64,000 nt of DNA from Bifidobacterium phasiani. GTDB lineage: Bacteria; Actinomycetota; Actinomycetes; Actinomycetales; Bifidobacteriaceae. The translations under genes and the position numbers were made by a program. The notes beneath the pieces are model-generated. The model did not search any database, was not told where the DNA came from, and saw only the letters and a list, made by a program, of their open reading frames with translations. Location of the stretch: assembly GCF_019331775.1 (NCBI RefSeq), contig NZ_JAHBBD010000003.1, positions 62,001-126,000 of the forward strand. The letters are read 5' to 3'. Shown here piece by piece: positions 34,066-48,316 of this stretch; the first letter of the stretch is position 1; each line of letters begins with the position of its first letter.

Positions 34066-35079
34066 CTATTTTTTCTTCTTGCGGTTCTTCCGCTGCGGCT
34101 GCTGACGCTGGTAGCCCTGCGTCTCGCGGCGTTCGGCCTCCTCCTTCGCCTTCTGCAGGGCCTCCTCCTCGAGCGAGGGCAGGCCCGCCCGGGCGCGGCG
34201 GGCGTTCTCGTGGTTGTGGTCGCGGATCTCCTTGCGCGCGGCCGCCGGGGAGCCCGGGGTCGGGAAGTTGTAGATCTGCCACATCGAGCGGCCGAGGTTG
34301 CAGATGTTGTTGGTCAGCCAGTACACGAGCACGGCGAACGGCATCGCGATGCCGGAGAAGATGTACATGATCGGGAAGACCCACAGCATCATCTTCTGCA
34401 TCATCGCGGCCTGACCGACCATGGAGGCCTGGTTCATGTTGCGCTTCATGCTGTTGAACTGCATGAACCACATGCAGGCGCACATCAGCGCCACGAAGAT
34501 GCCGATGACGATCTTGCCGCCGGTGTCCGCGGTCGTGAAGTTGTTGGTAACGCTGACGCCGAAGACCTCGGTCTGCGAGAACTCGGCCGCCGTCGCCTGG
34601 TCGAACGCGCCCAGCGCGGCGCGTTTGCCGTCGGCGATGTACGGGATGGCGGAGAGCACGTAGAACATGCACATGAACACCGGGCCCTGGACCAGCATCG
34701 GCAGGCACGATCCGGCGGGGTTCGCGTCGTTGTCCTGGTACAGCTTCATCATCTCGCGGCTCAGCGCTTCCTTGCTGGCCTGGTCGGTCTTGCCCTTGTA
34801 CTTGTTCTGGATGTGCTGCATCTTGGGCTGCAGCGCCTGCATCTTGCGCATCGACTTCATCTGCCGGTAATACAGCGGGAAGATGCATGCGTGCACGACC
34901 AGCACCAGGAACACGATCGACAGCACCCACGAGAAGCCGACCGGGGACATGCCCAGCAGCTTGAGGAACTCGTGGAACAGGTTCATCACCTGCGTCATCA
35001 GCCATTCGATCGGGGTGAGGATCTTGTACAGCCAGCCGAAGAAGCTGGTGTCAAGCAGGAATTCTCCGGAGGTATTCAT
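34066..35079 (-). CDS. yidC: Membrane protein insertase YidC/OxaI
   Basis: YidC inserts membrane proteins with or without SecYEG. The 337-aa protein has five hydrophobic segments within the YidC/Oxa1 core, including MTQVMNLFHEFLKLLG, the LPMLVQGPVFMCMFYVL segment and FSGIAMPFAVLVYWLTNNICNL. The conserved positively charged groove residue is in IFPLYYRQMKSMRKMQAL. The tail is strongly basic (RKNRKKKK), as expected for ribosome contact. yidD ends two bases before its ATG. Confidence 0.94.
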   Translation of the reverse strand: MNTSGEFLLDTSFFGWLYKILTPIEWLMTQVMNLFHEFLKLLGMSPVGFSWVLSIVFLVLVVHACIFPLYYRQMKSMRKMQALQPKMQHIQNKYKGKTDQASKEALSREMMKLYQDNDANPAGSCLPMLVQGPVFMCMFYVLSAIPYIADGKRAALGAFDQATAAEFSQTEVFGVSVTNNFTTADTGGKIVIGIFVALMCACMWFMQFNSMKRNMNQASMVGQAAMMQKMMLWVFPIMYIFSGIAMPFAVLVYWLTNNICNLGRSMWQIYNFPTPGSPAAARKEIRDHNHENARRARAGLPSLEEEALQKAKEEAERRETQGYQRQQPQRKNRKKKK

Positions 35080-35081
35080 CG

Positions 35082-35396
35082 TCAGGCCGTCTCCTTAGTG
35101 TCCGAGGCCAATGGGGTCAGTCGCGGCTCCTCGTGAGCCTTCGACCAGGAAAATCTGTAGAACAGGGAATAGCGCTGCGGCACGTCATCGATCCCGCCCC
35201 GGCTCCACGGCCGGCATCGCAGCAAACGCAGCACGGCGAGCAGCCCGCCGCGGAACGCCCCGTACCGTTCCACCGCCTGAATGGCGTAGTTCGAACAGGA
35301 GGGGTAGTACTTGCAGCACGGCGGCGTGTTCGCGGAGATATGCCGCTGGTACCAACGCACGCCGCGAACCATCGCGGAGCCCACCTTGCCGGTCAT
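35082..35396 (-). CDS. yidD: Membrane protein insertion efficiency factor YidD
   Basis: A 104-aa protein of the YidD family, with the diagnostic WYQRHIS and [20 protein letters not shown] motifs, where the three Cys cluster, and [16 protein letters not shown]. It assists YidC-dependent insertion at the inner face of the membrane. It overlaps rnpA by four bases and nearly touches yidC, so the three are co-translated. Confidence 0.93.
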   Translation of the reverse strand: MTGKVGSAMVRGVRWYQRHISANTPPCCKYYPSCSNYAIQAVERYGAFRGGLLAVLRLLRCRPWSRGGIDDVPQRYSLFYRFSWSKAHEEPRLTPLASDTKETA

Positions 35397-35755
35397 CCCC
35401 GGCCCGTCTTCCGCGCGATGGCGTCGAACAGCTTCGAGGTCTGCTCGTCAAGCGACGAGAACGCCGCATGGGAGGCACTCGGCTTGGCCCGCAATACGAT
35501 GTCGCAATGCGCGGGCAGACGGTCCTCGTACCTGCAGGCAAGTACGCGAAAACGCCGTTTCACGGTATTGCGCGTCACGGCGTTGCCCACCGCTTTCGAT
35601 ACCGCAAGCCCCAGGCGTCTCGCCGGCACCGTCGCAGCGCTGTCGTCCGAGGCATCGTCGCGTACCAGATAGTGCGCGACGATGTCGGTACTTGTGACCC
35701 TGCGGCGACCCTTGAGCACCGCGACGAAATCGCGATGGCTTCTCAGTCGCAACAA
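35393..35755 (-). CDS. rnpA: Ribonuclease P protein component
   Basis: RnpA is the protein partner of the RNase P ribozyme that trims tRNA 5' ends. The 120-aa product shows the N-terminal [18 protein letters not shown] and the RNR-type motif [17 protein letters not shown] start at TTG 35755 (35752 is equally possible) because the domain begins right there and no ATG or GTG is near; longer in-frame extensions would overlap rpmH entirely. It overlaps yidD by four bases. Confidence 0.9.
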   Translation of the reverse strand: MLRLRSHRDFVAVLKGRRRVTSTDIVAHYLVRDDASDDSAATVPARRLGLAVSKAVGNAVTRNTVKRRFRVLACRYEDRLPAHCDIVLRAKPSASHAAFSSLDEQTSKLFDAIARKTGRG

Positions 35756-35775
35756 TGTCCCACGCCGAAAAGGGT

Positions 35776-35910
35776 TCAGGCGGAGAGGGACTTGCGGCCC
35801 TTGGCGCGGCGACGGTTGATCACGGCGCGGCCAGAGCGGGTGCGCATGCGCAGGCGGAAGCCGTGCTTCATGTGGCGACGGCGGTTGTTCGGCTGGAATG
35901 TCCTCTTCAT
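35776..35910 (-). CDS. rpmH: 50S ribosomal protein L34
   Basis: L34 is encoded by 44 codons. The protein starts [18 protein letters not shown] and ends GRKSLSA, with the Arg/Lys-rich body typical of L34 ([18 protein letters not shown]). It is the first gene of the leftward operon, diverging from dnaA across a 323-bp spacer. Confidence 0.97.
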   Translation of the reverse strand: MKRTFQPNNRRRHMKHGFRLRMRTRSGRAVINRRRAKGRKSLSA

Positions 35911-36092
35911 AGTCAATGCTCCCGGTTTTTAGCCATGCAAAGGCACGGCTCCTCATGAGTCAAGCTCTACTAACGTACTCTCACCCCTCCCCCAAGTCAA
36001 AACGCCGGGCATTTTCTTCCGTTCCGCGAGATGCCCCGGTTTGGGCCGCGCGACGCAAAAACGTTGAAATACTGCCGCGCAGAGGCGGAAAG

Positions 36093-36157
36093 TTATCCAC
36101 AAACTACACGGATGTTATTCACATCCCAGTCTTTTCAACACGCAAGCCTGTGGATAA
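36093..36157. promoter_or_regulatory. DnaA boxes in the rpmH-dnaA spacer
   Basis: TTATCCACA (36093) and TGTGGATAA (36149) are perfect boxes in opposite directions; TTATTCACA (36115) has one mismatch. They lie 80-140 bp upstream of the dnaA start, ahead of an AT-rich TAAATATTTA stretch, so autoregulation of dnaA is likely, with possible participation in origin function. The remainder of the 323-bp spacer has nothing else clear. Confidence 0.85.
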
Positions 36158-36233
36158 CTTTCGAAAATCGGAGTAAATATTTACTGTCCGTTAATTTGTC
36201 TGTCGGCACACACGAGACCGGAGGAAAGGGGTC

Positions 36234-37778
36234 ATGATGTCTGATAGGCCGCTTGACCCTGCAGCGGAGGCCGCCGCCATCTGGGCCGACGCGTTGTCGC
36301 TGCTGAAGCGCAACTCCTCGCTGACGGCCCGGGAGAAGGGCTGGCTCGAGGGCGTGGTCCCGGAGGCGGTGTTCGGTTCGACCATCGTGCTGTGCGTGAC
36401 CAACACCTCGGCGCAGCAGGCGCTGCAGCACGACCTGAACGAGCCGCTGCTGTCGGCGCTCAGCCTGGTCGCCGGGCAGGAGATGTTCCCGGCGTTCAAG
36501 GTCGTGCCCCCGGCCAAGGACGAGCCGCGGCAGGAGACGCCGTCGCGCCGCCACCGCCGCGCCGAACGCGAACGCGCCGACGCGCGAACCGCGCCGACCA
36601 TCGCCGACCTCGCGCAGGAATCCTACGTGCCGCCGCAGCCCTCGCCGGTCTCCATCCAGGGCCAGCTGCCCATCCCGGCGGCGATGCCGCCCACGTCCTT
36701 CCACGGCGGCCAGCACAAGCCGTCGCTGGACCCGGAGACGCACCTGAACAAGAACGCGACCTTCGACACCTTCGTGCCCGGCGACTCCAACCGGTTCGCC
36801 CGCACCGTCGCCCTCGCGGTCGCCGAGGGCTCGGGCCGCGACTTCAACCCCCTGTGCATCTACGGCGGCAGCGGGCTGGGCAAGACCCACCTGCTCAACG
36901 CCATCGGCAACTACGCGCTCGTCAAGGACCCCACGCTCAAGGTCCGCTACGTCACCTCCGAGGAATTCACCAACGAGTTCATCGAGGCCCTCCAGAACCC
37001 CAACCAGTCCCAGGGCCAGATCGCCGAGTTCAACCGCCGCTACCGCGAGGTCGACGTCCTGCTCATCGACGACATCCAGTTCCTCGGCGGCAAGGAGGCC
37101 ACCCTCGAGCAGTTCTTCCACACCTTCAACAGCCTCTACCAGGCCAACAAGCGCATCGTCATCGCCAGCGACGTCGCGCCCAAGAACCTCAAGGGCTTCG
37201 AGGCCAGGCTCATCAGCCGCTTCGACGCCGGCCTGACCGTCGACGTCAAGCCGCCGGACCTCGAGACCCGCATCGCAATCCTGCGCATGATGTCCGAGAT
37301 GAACGGCTCCAACGTCCCCAACGACGTCCTCGACCTGATCGCCGAACGCTTCACCGAGAACATCCGCGAGCTCGAAGGCGCCCTCACCCGCGTCACCGCC
37401 GTGGCCTCGCTGAGCAACCAGCCGGTCACGCGGTCGCTGGCCGAGCAGACGCTGCAGGACTTCTTCACCACCGACGTCGAGATCAAGCCGACCGACATCA
37501 TCGGCCAGGTGGCGAAGTACTTCCACCTGACCTTCGACGACATCACCGGGCGCAGCCGCACCAAGAACGTCGCGCTGGCCCGGCAGATCGCGATGTACCT
37601 CGCGCGCGAGATGACCAGCATGAGCCTGATGGACATCGGCGAGGTGTTCGGCGGCCGCGACCACACCACGGTGATGCACGCCTACACCCGCATCAGCGAC
37701 GAGATGCGCGAGAAGCAGGAGATCTACAACTACGTGATGGAGCTGACCGTCCGTCTCAAGCAGCGGTCCACGGACTGA
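36234..37778 (+). CDS. dnaA: Chromosomal replication initiator DnaA
   Basis: DnaA melts the origin and helps load the helicase. The 514-aa protein has domain I (about 1-85), a flexible domain II rich in Pro/Arg, the AAA+ domain with Walker [10 protein letters not shown] and Walker [14 protein letters not shown], and the C-terminal DNA-binding domain with the signature [15 protein letters not shown]. The ribosome site GGAGGAAAGG precedes ATG 36234; the adjacent ATG at 36237 may be used instead. Confidence 0.97.
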   Translation: MMSDRPLDPAAEAAAIWADALSLLKRNSSLTAREKGWLEGVVPEAVFGSTIVLCVTNTSAQQALQHDLNEPLLSALSLVAGQEMFPAFKVVPPAKDEPRQETPSRRHRRAERERADARTAPTIADLAQESYVPPQPSPVSIQGQLPIPAAMPPTSFHGGQHKPSLDPETHLNKNATFDTFVPGDSNRFARTVALAVAEGSGRDFNPLCIYGGSGLGKTHLLNAIGNYALVKDPTLKVRYVTSEEFTNEFIEALQNPNQSQGQIAEFNRRYREVDVLLIDDIQFLGGKEATLEQFFHTFNSLYQANKRIVIASDVAPKNLKGFEARLISRFDAGLTVDVKPPDLETRIAILRMMSEMNGSNVPNDVLDLIAERFTENIRELEGALTRVTAVASLSNQPVTRSLAEQTLQDFFTTDVEIKPTDIIGQVAKYFHLTFDDITGRSRTKNVALARQIAMYLAREMTSMSLMDIGEVFGGRDHTTVMHAYTRISDEMREKQEIYNYVMELTVRLKQRSTD

Positions 37779-38440
37779 GCACGCCATGCCCCGCCATCGG
37801 CGTGCGGCCGGCGGCGCGTCCATGACCCGGTCCGACATGCGGACGATCCCGGCGGGCGGCCCTTCGGGGCGGATATGCCCGGAGATTCGCCGCGCATCGG
37901 AAGACTTTCGCAACGGCCTTGGCGGGCCGGCACGAGACGCCACGCACCTGCCTCGACGCGCCCCGCGACCGCCGAAGACGGCTTCATGGCCGATTCGGAT
38001 ACGCCCGCACCGGATCCGGGGCGGCCCTGCGGCCGGCCTGGGCGGCCCTCACCGGATCCGGGCGACCGCTCACAGAATCCGGGCGACCGCTCACAGGATC
38101 CGAACGCTTCGACGACCGGTTCAAGCGATTCCGCGACCGATTCGGATGGCTCCGCGATCAATCCAAACGGAACCGCGCCCGACCCAAGCGGCTCCGCGGC
38201 CGGGGGCGGACGACCCGACCCCGGTCCGTCAACCGCCCATGCAGCCCGCCGACCAGCCCCGTTCGATGCGACTTATGCACGCCATGCATATCGGACGCCC
38301 ACGGCGACGTCGCCCCTCGGCACCACGGAGACAAGCGGGCGCCGCGATGCGACGTAACGGTCGCAGGCACATCGAAGCGCGTCCGATCCGTCGAACCGGA
38401 CGCCGCGACACTCCGATGGGGAACTTTTTTCGACCCCGAG
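37779..38440. other. GC-rich part of the dnaA-dnaN spacer
   Basis: The first 660 bp after dnaA carry no supported gene. They contain GATCCGGGCGACCG-type repeats (clearest at 38054-38102, 21-bp period) and other CCG-rich words, in contrast to the AT-richer DnaA-box region that follows. Confidence 0.55.
38054..38102. repeat. 21-bp tandem repeat in dnaA-dnaN spacer
   Basis: GGATCCGGGCGACCGCTCAC plus A (38054-38074) is followed by a copy with one change (38075-38095) and the start of a third. It abuts the origin region on its left side. Confidence 0.6.
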
Positions 38441-38683
38441 TTATCCACATAGTTGTGCACAAATGTGGGTAAACTCGGTGAGTAAGTCGTGGATTACCCC
38501 GGTTTTCGCTGTGGATGCATCGTGGATTACTCGCCCCGGATTGTGAACAATTTCAAAGGCTTCGAGCACCGGTGGATAAGTCGGGCGGTTATCCACACGT
38601 TGTGCGAAAGTTATCCACAATCATCGAGTTGTCCACAATCGTTCGCGCGCAACGGCTCGCGGGAGTTATCCACACTATCCACA
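38441..38683. other. oriC: oriC, chromosomal replication origin
   Basis: Within 243 bp there are four perfect DnaA boxes (TTATCCACA at 38441, 38589, 38611 and 38666), four with one mismatch (38464, 38571, 38629 and 38675) and several weaker ones (38453, 38488, 38510 and 38521), in both orientations. Position between dnaA and dnaN and the box density match known actinobacterial origins. A strongly AT-rich unwinding element is not obvious; the GAACTTTTTTCG stretch at 38420 and the TTATTACG region at 38688 are candidates. Confidence 0.92.
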
Positions 38684-38821
38684 GGACTTATTACGACGAC
38701 TATCTGATGTGCTTACGTATCATAGCCGTCGCGATAACCGCGCCGACCGCTTGGCGGAAACCGGGGAAGCCCGCGTCCGGCTAGAATGACCTGAAGTACC
38801 GAACACAACGAAGGGTCACCC

Positions 38822-39946
38822 ATGAAAGTCGAAATTGATTCCGCGGCATTGGCCGATGCAGTCTCCTGGACCACCCGCGTCATCGACGCCCGTCCCGCCA
38901 ACCCCATCCTCGCCGGCATCCAGCTCGAGGCGATCGACGGCACGCTTCAGCTTTCCGCCTTCAACTACGAGACCTCGGCCCGCCACCACATCGAGGCCGG
39001 GATCGACGAGTCCGGCACCGCATTGGTGCTGGGCAAGCTGCTCGCCGACATCACCAAGTCGCTGCCCGCCGAGAAGACCTACCTGTCCACCGACGGCTCG
39101 ACGCTGACCATCAGCTCCGGCAAGTCCACGTTCACGATGCAGCTGATGCCGGAGGCCGAGTACCCCGATTTGCCCATCGTCCCGGCGAAGATCGGCCAGG
39201 TCGACGCCCCCACGTTCGTCCAGGCCGTCTCGCAGGCCAGCGTCGCGGTCTCCCGCGAGGAGAACCGCCCGGTGCTCACCGGCGTGCGCATCCAGTTCGA
39301 GGGGGACAAAGTGGTGATGACGGCGACCGACCGCTTCCGTCTGTCCCGCTCCAGCTTCTCCTGGACCCCGCAGGACCCGGCCATCGACACGACGACGCTG
39401 GTGCGCGGCTCGCTGCTGCGCGACGTCGCCCGTTCGCTGGACGAGCACCAGAACGTGCGCCTGGACTTCGACACCGAGAACCCCGCGCTGCTCGGCTTCG
39501 AGAACGCCGGCCGCGTCTCCACGTCGCAGATCATCGACGGCGAGTTCCCGGCGGTCGACCGCCTGTTCGCCGACGAGTACCCGATCCAGGCCGTCATCGA
39601 CAAGCAGGCGCTGATCGGCGCCATCAAGCGCGTCGCGCTGGTCGCCGAGCGCAACGCCCCGATCCGCATGGTCTTCGAGGGCCAGGAGCTGACGCTGTCC
39701 GCCGGCGCGATGGACGAGGCGCAGGCCACCGAGACGCTGGACATCGACATGGACGGCGACGACATCACCGTCGCGTTCAACCCGTCGTACCTCATCGAGG
39801 GCCTGAGCGCGATCACCGAGCCGTACGTGCGCATGAAGATGACCACGCCGGTCAAGCCGGTCGAGTTCAACGGCCAGCAGGAGGCGGACTCCGACGAGTC
39901 GATGGACTACCGCTACCTGCTCGTGCCGATGCGCTTCAACAGCTGA
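38822..39946 (+). CDS. dnaN: DNA polymerase III beta subunit (sliding clamp)
   Basis: The 374-aa clamp tethers DNA polymerase III and other enzymes to DNA. The three-domain fold is recognised from MKVEIDSAALADAVSWTTRV, the middle ATDRFRLSRSSFSW and the C-terminal YLLVPMRFNS end. GAAGGGTC precedes ATG, and a TAGAAT -10 lies about 35 bp upstream (38783). It is the first gene of the rightward origin operon with recF, dciA and gyrB. Confidence 0.97.
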   Translation: MKVEIDSAALADAVSWTTRVIDARPANPILAGIQLEAIDGTLQLSAFNYETSARHHIEAGIDESGTALVLGKLLADITKSLPAEKTYLSTDGSTLTISSGKSTFTMQLMPEAEYPDLPIVPAKIGQVDAPTFVQAVSQASVAVSREENRPVLTGVRIQFEGDKVVMTATDRFRLSRSSFSWTPQDPAIDTTTLVRGSLLRDVARSLDEHQNVRLDFDTENPALLGFENAGRVSTSQIIDGEFPAVDRLFADEYPIQAVIDKQALIGAIKRVALVAERNAPIRMVFEGQELTLSAGAMDEAQATETLDIDMDGDDITVAFNPSYLIEGLSAITEPYVRMKMTTPVKPVEFNGQQEADSDESMDYRYLLVPMRFNS

Positions 39947-40056
39947 CGCCCCGCCGGGCGGCCGGACCGGACCGTCCGCCCGCCCCTATATACCCCACAC
40001 GCATATCGCGGCCGGTCCCCGACCGCCGCGCCGATTCCGAGGATGCCGAGGTCATC

Positions 40057-41577
40057 GTGCACATCACCCGTCTGGCTCTGGACCACTTCCGCTCGTGGGA
40101 GCAGTGCGTCGTGGACTTCGAGCCGGGCGTGAACATCCTGCAGGGGGCCAACGGCCTGGGCAAGACCAACATCGTCGAGGCGGTGGAGTTCATCGCCACG
40201 GGCGGCAGCCACCGGGCGACCGGCTCGCTGCCGCTGATCGAACGCGGCGAGACGTCCGCCGTCATCCGCGTCAACGTCGCCGCCGACCCGGACGACGGCA
40301 TGTACGGCGTGCGCGCCGCGACGCGGCCCGAAACGGCTGATGGCGGCGCGCCCCGCAGCGTTTCGGCCGGCGACGGGGCCGACCCCGCCGCGGAGCCGGA
40401 ACCGGATCCGGACGGGGCATACGCCGGCTTGGACGGCGGGGATCCCGCCGCCGACACCGCCGCGTCTGCCGCGGGGTCCGAGGCACCCGCAGACGCTTCC
40501 GCAATCGACGCTGGCGCGACGGCCGTGCCCGCCGCCGCGGATGCTGCCGTTTCCCGCGCCCCGGCTCCGGCGACGTCGGACCGGCCGACCGCCGCCGGAG
40601 CCGGCGACGTGACCGTGACCACCTACGAGGCGACGATCGCGGCGCGCGGCGCGAACCGCGCGCGCGTCAACGGCGGCCCCTCCCGCTACATGCGGGACAT
40701 CGCCGGCGCCATCCCGTGCATCGCGTTCACCCCCGAGGACCAGCGGCTCGTGGCGGGCGACCCCGCCTCCCGCCGCACGTTCCTCAACCAGGCCGGCGCG
40801 CTGCTGACGCCCGGCTACGCGGAGCGGCTGCAGGCGTGCACGCACATCGCCCGGCAGCGTTCCACGCTGCTCAAGCAGCTCGGGGCCCGCGACCACGCCG
40901 CCGGCGCCACGGACGCGGCGCTCGGCGGCCTGGAGATCTGGACCGGGCAGTTCATCGAGGCCGGCGTCGCGCTCACCCGGATGCGCGCCGACATCGTCGG
41001 CCGGCTGGCGGCCCCGTTCGCGCGGATCTACGGCGAGCTGGCCGGCGACGACCAGACCGCGGGGCTGGAGTACGACCCGTCGTTCGACGAGGTGCTGGCG
41101 TACGAGCGGCCGGAGCCCGAGATCAGCCGGCACTTCCAGCGGCTGTACCCCGGCGAGGTCGCGCGCGGGCAGAACCTCATCGGGCCGAACCGCGACGACC
41201 TGACGCTGACGCTGAACGGCATGCCGGCGCGGGAGTTCGCCTCGAACGGCGAGATGTGGACGCTGGCGCTGGCGCTGAAGATGGCGCTGTACGGGCTGGT
41301 CGCCGAGGACCGCGGCACGCAGCCGATCGTGATCCTCGACGACGTGTTCGCCCAGCTCGACGAGTCGCGCCGCGAACAGATCCTCGACTTCGCGCGGCGG
41401 CAGCGGCAGGTGCTCATCACCGTCGCCGCGGCGGGCGACGTCCCCGGGCTGGACGGCGACGGCACGGCGGCGCACGTCATCGACGTGGCCGGGCTCAAGG
41501 CGGCGCAGGAGCGCTACCTGCACCCCGAGCTGGCGTTGGCGGCGCTGATGGGCGGCGACGGGACGGCGCGGCGATGA
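40057..41577 (+). CDS. recF: RecF recombination protein with a long insertion
   Basis: RecF is an SMC-like ATPase that helps load RecA at gaps. The 506-aa protein has Walker A GANGLGKTN (about 30-38), LTLNGMPAREFASNGEMWTLALALKMA near the signature motif and Walker B PIVILDDVFAQLDESRR. Most RecF proteins have about 360-400 residues. The excess is an Ala/Asp/Pro-rich, disordered stretch of about 105 residues (about 77-185), placed between two strands of the ATPase head and ending just before VTVTTYEATI. The GTG start at 40057 is well positioned for MHITRLALDHFRSW. The stop overlaps the next gene (ATGA). Confidence 0.93.
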   Translation: MHITRLALDHFRSWEQCVVDFEPGVNILQGANGLGKTNIVEAVEFIATGGSHRATGSLPLIERGETSAVIRVNVAADPDDGMYGVRAATRPETADGGAPRSVSAGDGADPAAEPEPDPDGAYAGLDGGDPAADTAASAAGSEAPADASAIDAGATAVPAAADAAVSRAPAPATSDRPTAAGAGDVTVTTYEATIAARGANRARVNGGPSRYMRDIAGAIPCIAFTPEDQRLVAGDPASRRTFLNQAGALLTPGYAERLQACTHIARQRSTLLKQLGARDHAAGATDAALGGLEIWTGQFIEAGVALTRMRADIVGRLAAPFARIYGELAGDDQTAGLEYDPSFDEVLAYERPEPEISRHFQRLYPGEVARGQNLIGPNRDDLTLTLNGMPAREFASNGEMWTLALALKMALYGLVAEDRGTQPIVILDDVFAQLDESRREQILDFARRQRQVLITVAAAGDVPGLDGDGTAAHVIDVAGLKAAQERYLHPELALAALMGGDGTARR

Positions 41578-42053
41578 GGCCGCCGATCGTGGAGATCCTC
41601 CGGCTCGACCAGCGCAAGCTGCCGGCCGAGGTGTTCCGTCGCGTGGCGTCGCGCGCCGGGCTGAGGCGCGACCGCCGGCGCCGCGCCGAGGACGCGTGGG
41701 AGAGCTTCGGCAAGCCGGGGCGCGACCCGTCGGCGTTCTCGGGGGTGCTCGGGGCGATCGTGCAGGGGGGAGGCTGGACGCCGCACCTCAAGGTCGCGAG
41801 GCTGGGCGCGCACTGGGACCAGGTGGTCGGCGACCTGATCGCCCAGCACTCCCAGGTGGCGGACTTCCGCGACGGGGTCCTGACGATACGGGCCGATTCG
41901 CCGGTCTGGGCCACGCAGCTGACCTATCTGGTCCCCCAGCTCAAGGACACGATCGGCCGCCGGCTCGACGGGCTGGAGGTCCGCGAGATCCGCGTGGCCG
42001 GACCGCCCCAGCAGGGCGGCCATCGCGGACGGTACGGCAGACGGTGCCGGTAA
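41574..42053 (+). CDS. dciA: DciA-type helicase loader/operator (DUF721)
   Basis: This 159-aa DUF721 protein is homologous to the gene between recF and gyrB in other Actinobacteria. DUF721 proteins are the ancestral DciA, which interacts with the replicative helicase DnaB. Visible pattern: LGAHWDQVVGDLIAQHSQVADFRDGVLTIRADSPVWATQL, the DUF721 core, after an Arg-rich N-terminus. It overlaps recF by four bases. The functional assignment comes from family knowledge and position. Confidence 0.85.
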   Translation: MRPPIVEILRLDQRKLPAEVFRRVASRAGLRRDRRRRAEDAWESFGKPGRDPSAFSGVLGAIVQGGGWTPHLKVARLGAHWDQVVGDLIAQHSQVADFRDGVLTIRADSPVWATQLTYLVPQLKDTIGRRLDGLEVREIRVAGPPQQGGHRGRYGRRCR

Positions 42054-42114
42054 ATCGTTTTCTGGGCGTAAAGTCCCCGTGAACTAGTAGAATTACGTAC
42101 AGTATGGTTGAACG

Positions 42115-42180
42115 CCTAGAAGGCCCCGTTTTTTGCTTTCTAGGGCATAACGCCGGGTAAGGCGACCCCTCGTGCGAGGG
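42115..42180 (+). promoter_or_regulatory. Hairpins in the gyrB leader
   Basis: CCTAGAAGGC (42115-42124) pairs with GCTTTCTAGG (42135-42144) around a loop containing six Ts. CCCTCG (42167-42172) pairs with CGAGGG (42175-42180). A TAGAAT hexamer at about 42089 could be the -10 element. The second hairpin covers the only ribosome-site-like sequence of the earlier ATG (42184), favouring the GTG at 42202. Confidence 0.45.
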
Positions 42181-42201
42181 TGAATGCAGGAAGGAAGCTC
42201 T

Positions 42202-44298
<2,097 letters not shown>

Positions 44299-44449
44299 GC
44301 ACGACGCGGCCGGCGCCGCCGCGGACCGGACGGACGGTCCGCTGACGCGGGCCGCGGCACCATAACACGACGCCGGGGCGGCGCATCCCGCCCCGTCCGG
44401 CACCACCGGAAGCCCCGCCGCCCGGGGCACAGCATGGAGGAAACATACC

Positions 44450-47125
<2,676 letters not shown>

Positions 47126-47184
47126 TCGTCATAGAAAGCTGGTAGCCTCACCTCTAGAAGAGGTTCGACACCCAAGGAGCAACG

Positions 47185-47775
47185 ATGAGCGAGAATCCTG
47201 AAGATCAGGAGCTGCAGGACGTCGGTTCCGACGTCGAGCACGGCGCCGGGGACCTAATGGATCGGCACGAGGAGGAACCGCACCAGGATTCGCAGGAGCA
47301 TGCGCCCCGCGTGGCGCGCTCCGCCTCCAACCAGCCGCTGATCAGCGAGGCGCAGGCGCGCGAGCACGCCGGCGGCTCCCCGATCAAGACCCGCCCGGTC
47401 AAGCGCGCGCCGCGCGCCCGCCGCATGAGCCTGTCGCTCACGCGGCTGGACGCCTGGTCGGTGGCCAAGGTCTCGTTCATGCTGTCGGTCGCCGGCGGCC
47501 TGATCCAAATCGTCGCGGTCGGCGTGCTGTGGGGCGTGCTGTCGGTGGTCGGCGTGTTCGACCAGCTGACGCAGATCTTCTCCTCGACCGGCCTCGACGC
47601 CGGCAGCATCAACCTGACCGACATCTTCTCGCTGAGCACGGTGCTGTCCGCGGTGACGATCTTCTCGGTCGTGGAGGTCGTGCTGTTCACGCTGCTGTTC
47701 ACGATCATCGCGCTGCTGTACAACGTGGTGAGCTCGCTCGTCGGCGGCGTGCACATGACGCTCGGCGACGACTGA
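47185..47775 (+). CDS. DUF3566 transmembrane protein
   Basis: This 196-aa protein has an acidic then basic N-terminal cytoplasmic part (1-85) and a DUF3566 domain (about 80-195) with two membrane segments (about 97-120 and 152-180). It always follows gyrA in Actinobacteria, and its role is unknown; its position suggests a house-keeping envelope or division function. AAGGAG precedes ATG 47185, and a strong terminator follows, ending the dnaN-to-DUF3566 gene run. Confidence 0.9.
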   Translation: MSENPEDQELQDVGSDVEHGAGDLMDRHEEEPHQDSQEHAPRVARSASNQPLISEAQAREHAGGSPIKTRPVKRAPRARRMSLSLTRLDAWSVAKVSFMLSVAGGLIQIVAVGVLWGVLSVVGVFDQLTQIFSSTGLDAGSINLTDIFSLSTVLSAVTIFSVVEVVLFTLLFTIIALLYNVVSSLVGGVHMTLGDD

Positions 47776-47795
47776 TCGTCGGCGAATCCAGGCTT

Positions 47796-47833
47796 GCGAG
47801 GCCCCGCGTCCCTTTTCGGACGCGGGGCCTCGC
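47796..47833 (+). terminator. 16-bp hairpin terminator
   Basis: GCGAGGCCCCGCGTCC (47796-47811) pairs perfectly with 47818-47833 around CTTTTC. It lies 20 bp past the DUF3566 stop. The 3' T-run is weak (GTTCTTGT). Confidence 0.8.
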
Positions 47834-48186
47834 CGCGTTCTTGTGGTGGTTGGCGTCGGCGGGGCGTCTTGGCGTCGGTGCGGCCGTGTGGGTGCGGGTC
47901 TTGTATGCGGGGTGGGCTTGTGCGTGCGGTGGGCTTGTGTACGGGGCGGTTGTATGTCGGGACATTCGGGAAGGGCGATTTTGCATGGGGATCGTGTATG
48001 GATGAGATTGTGTATGGGCCGACTGTGTGGGGCATCCGTGTGGAGCAGCTGAGCGCGTGGGGCGGTTGAGCGCGCGTGGTAGTTGAGCGTGCGGTGCGGC
48101 TGAGGTGTGGAGCGGCTGAGAAGTGGGGTGGTTGAGCGTGGGTTGAGTGTGGGAACGGACCGGTACGGCGTGTGGTTCTTGCTTGG

Positions 48187-48300
48187 TGTCGGTATTGGTG
48201 CAGCCAGGCGGGTGTGCTGTGCTACGGAACCGACGCTGGCGTGGGCTCAGTGTCAGGTAAAACGCAGAGGCGACTGTGTTTATCAACCAAAACCGACGCT
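48187..48300. repeat. Intergenic palindromic element, copy 4 (degraded)
   Basis: The right arm (GTGCTACGGAACCGACGCT) and the full tail (CAGTGTCAGGTAAAACGCA, then TGTTTATCAACCAAAACC and GACGCT) are recognisable. The left arm is largely lost; only GTGTCGGTATTGGTGCAGCC remains as a possible relic. Confidence 0.7.
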
Positions 48301-48316
48301 GGGATGATGAGCCGCG

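Noticed and set aside
42054-42201. Riboswitch upstream of gyrB
   Set aside because: Hairpins are present but match no riboswitch class I know; kept as leader structure only.
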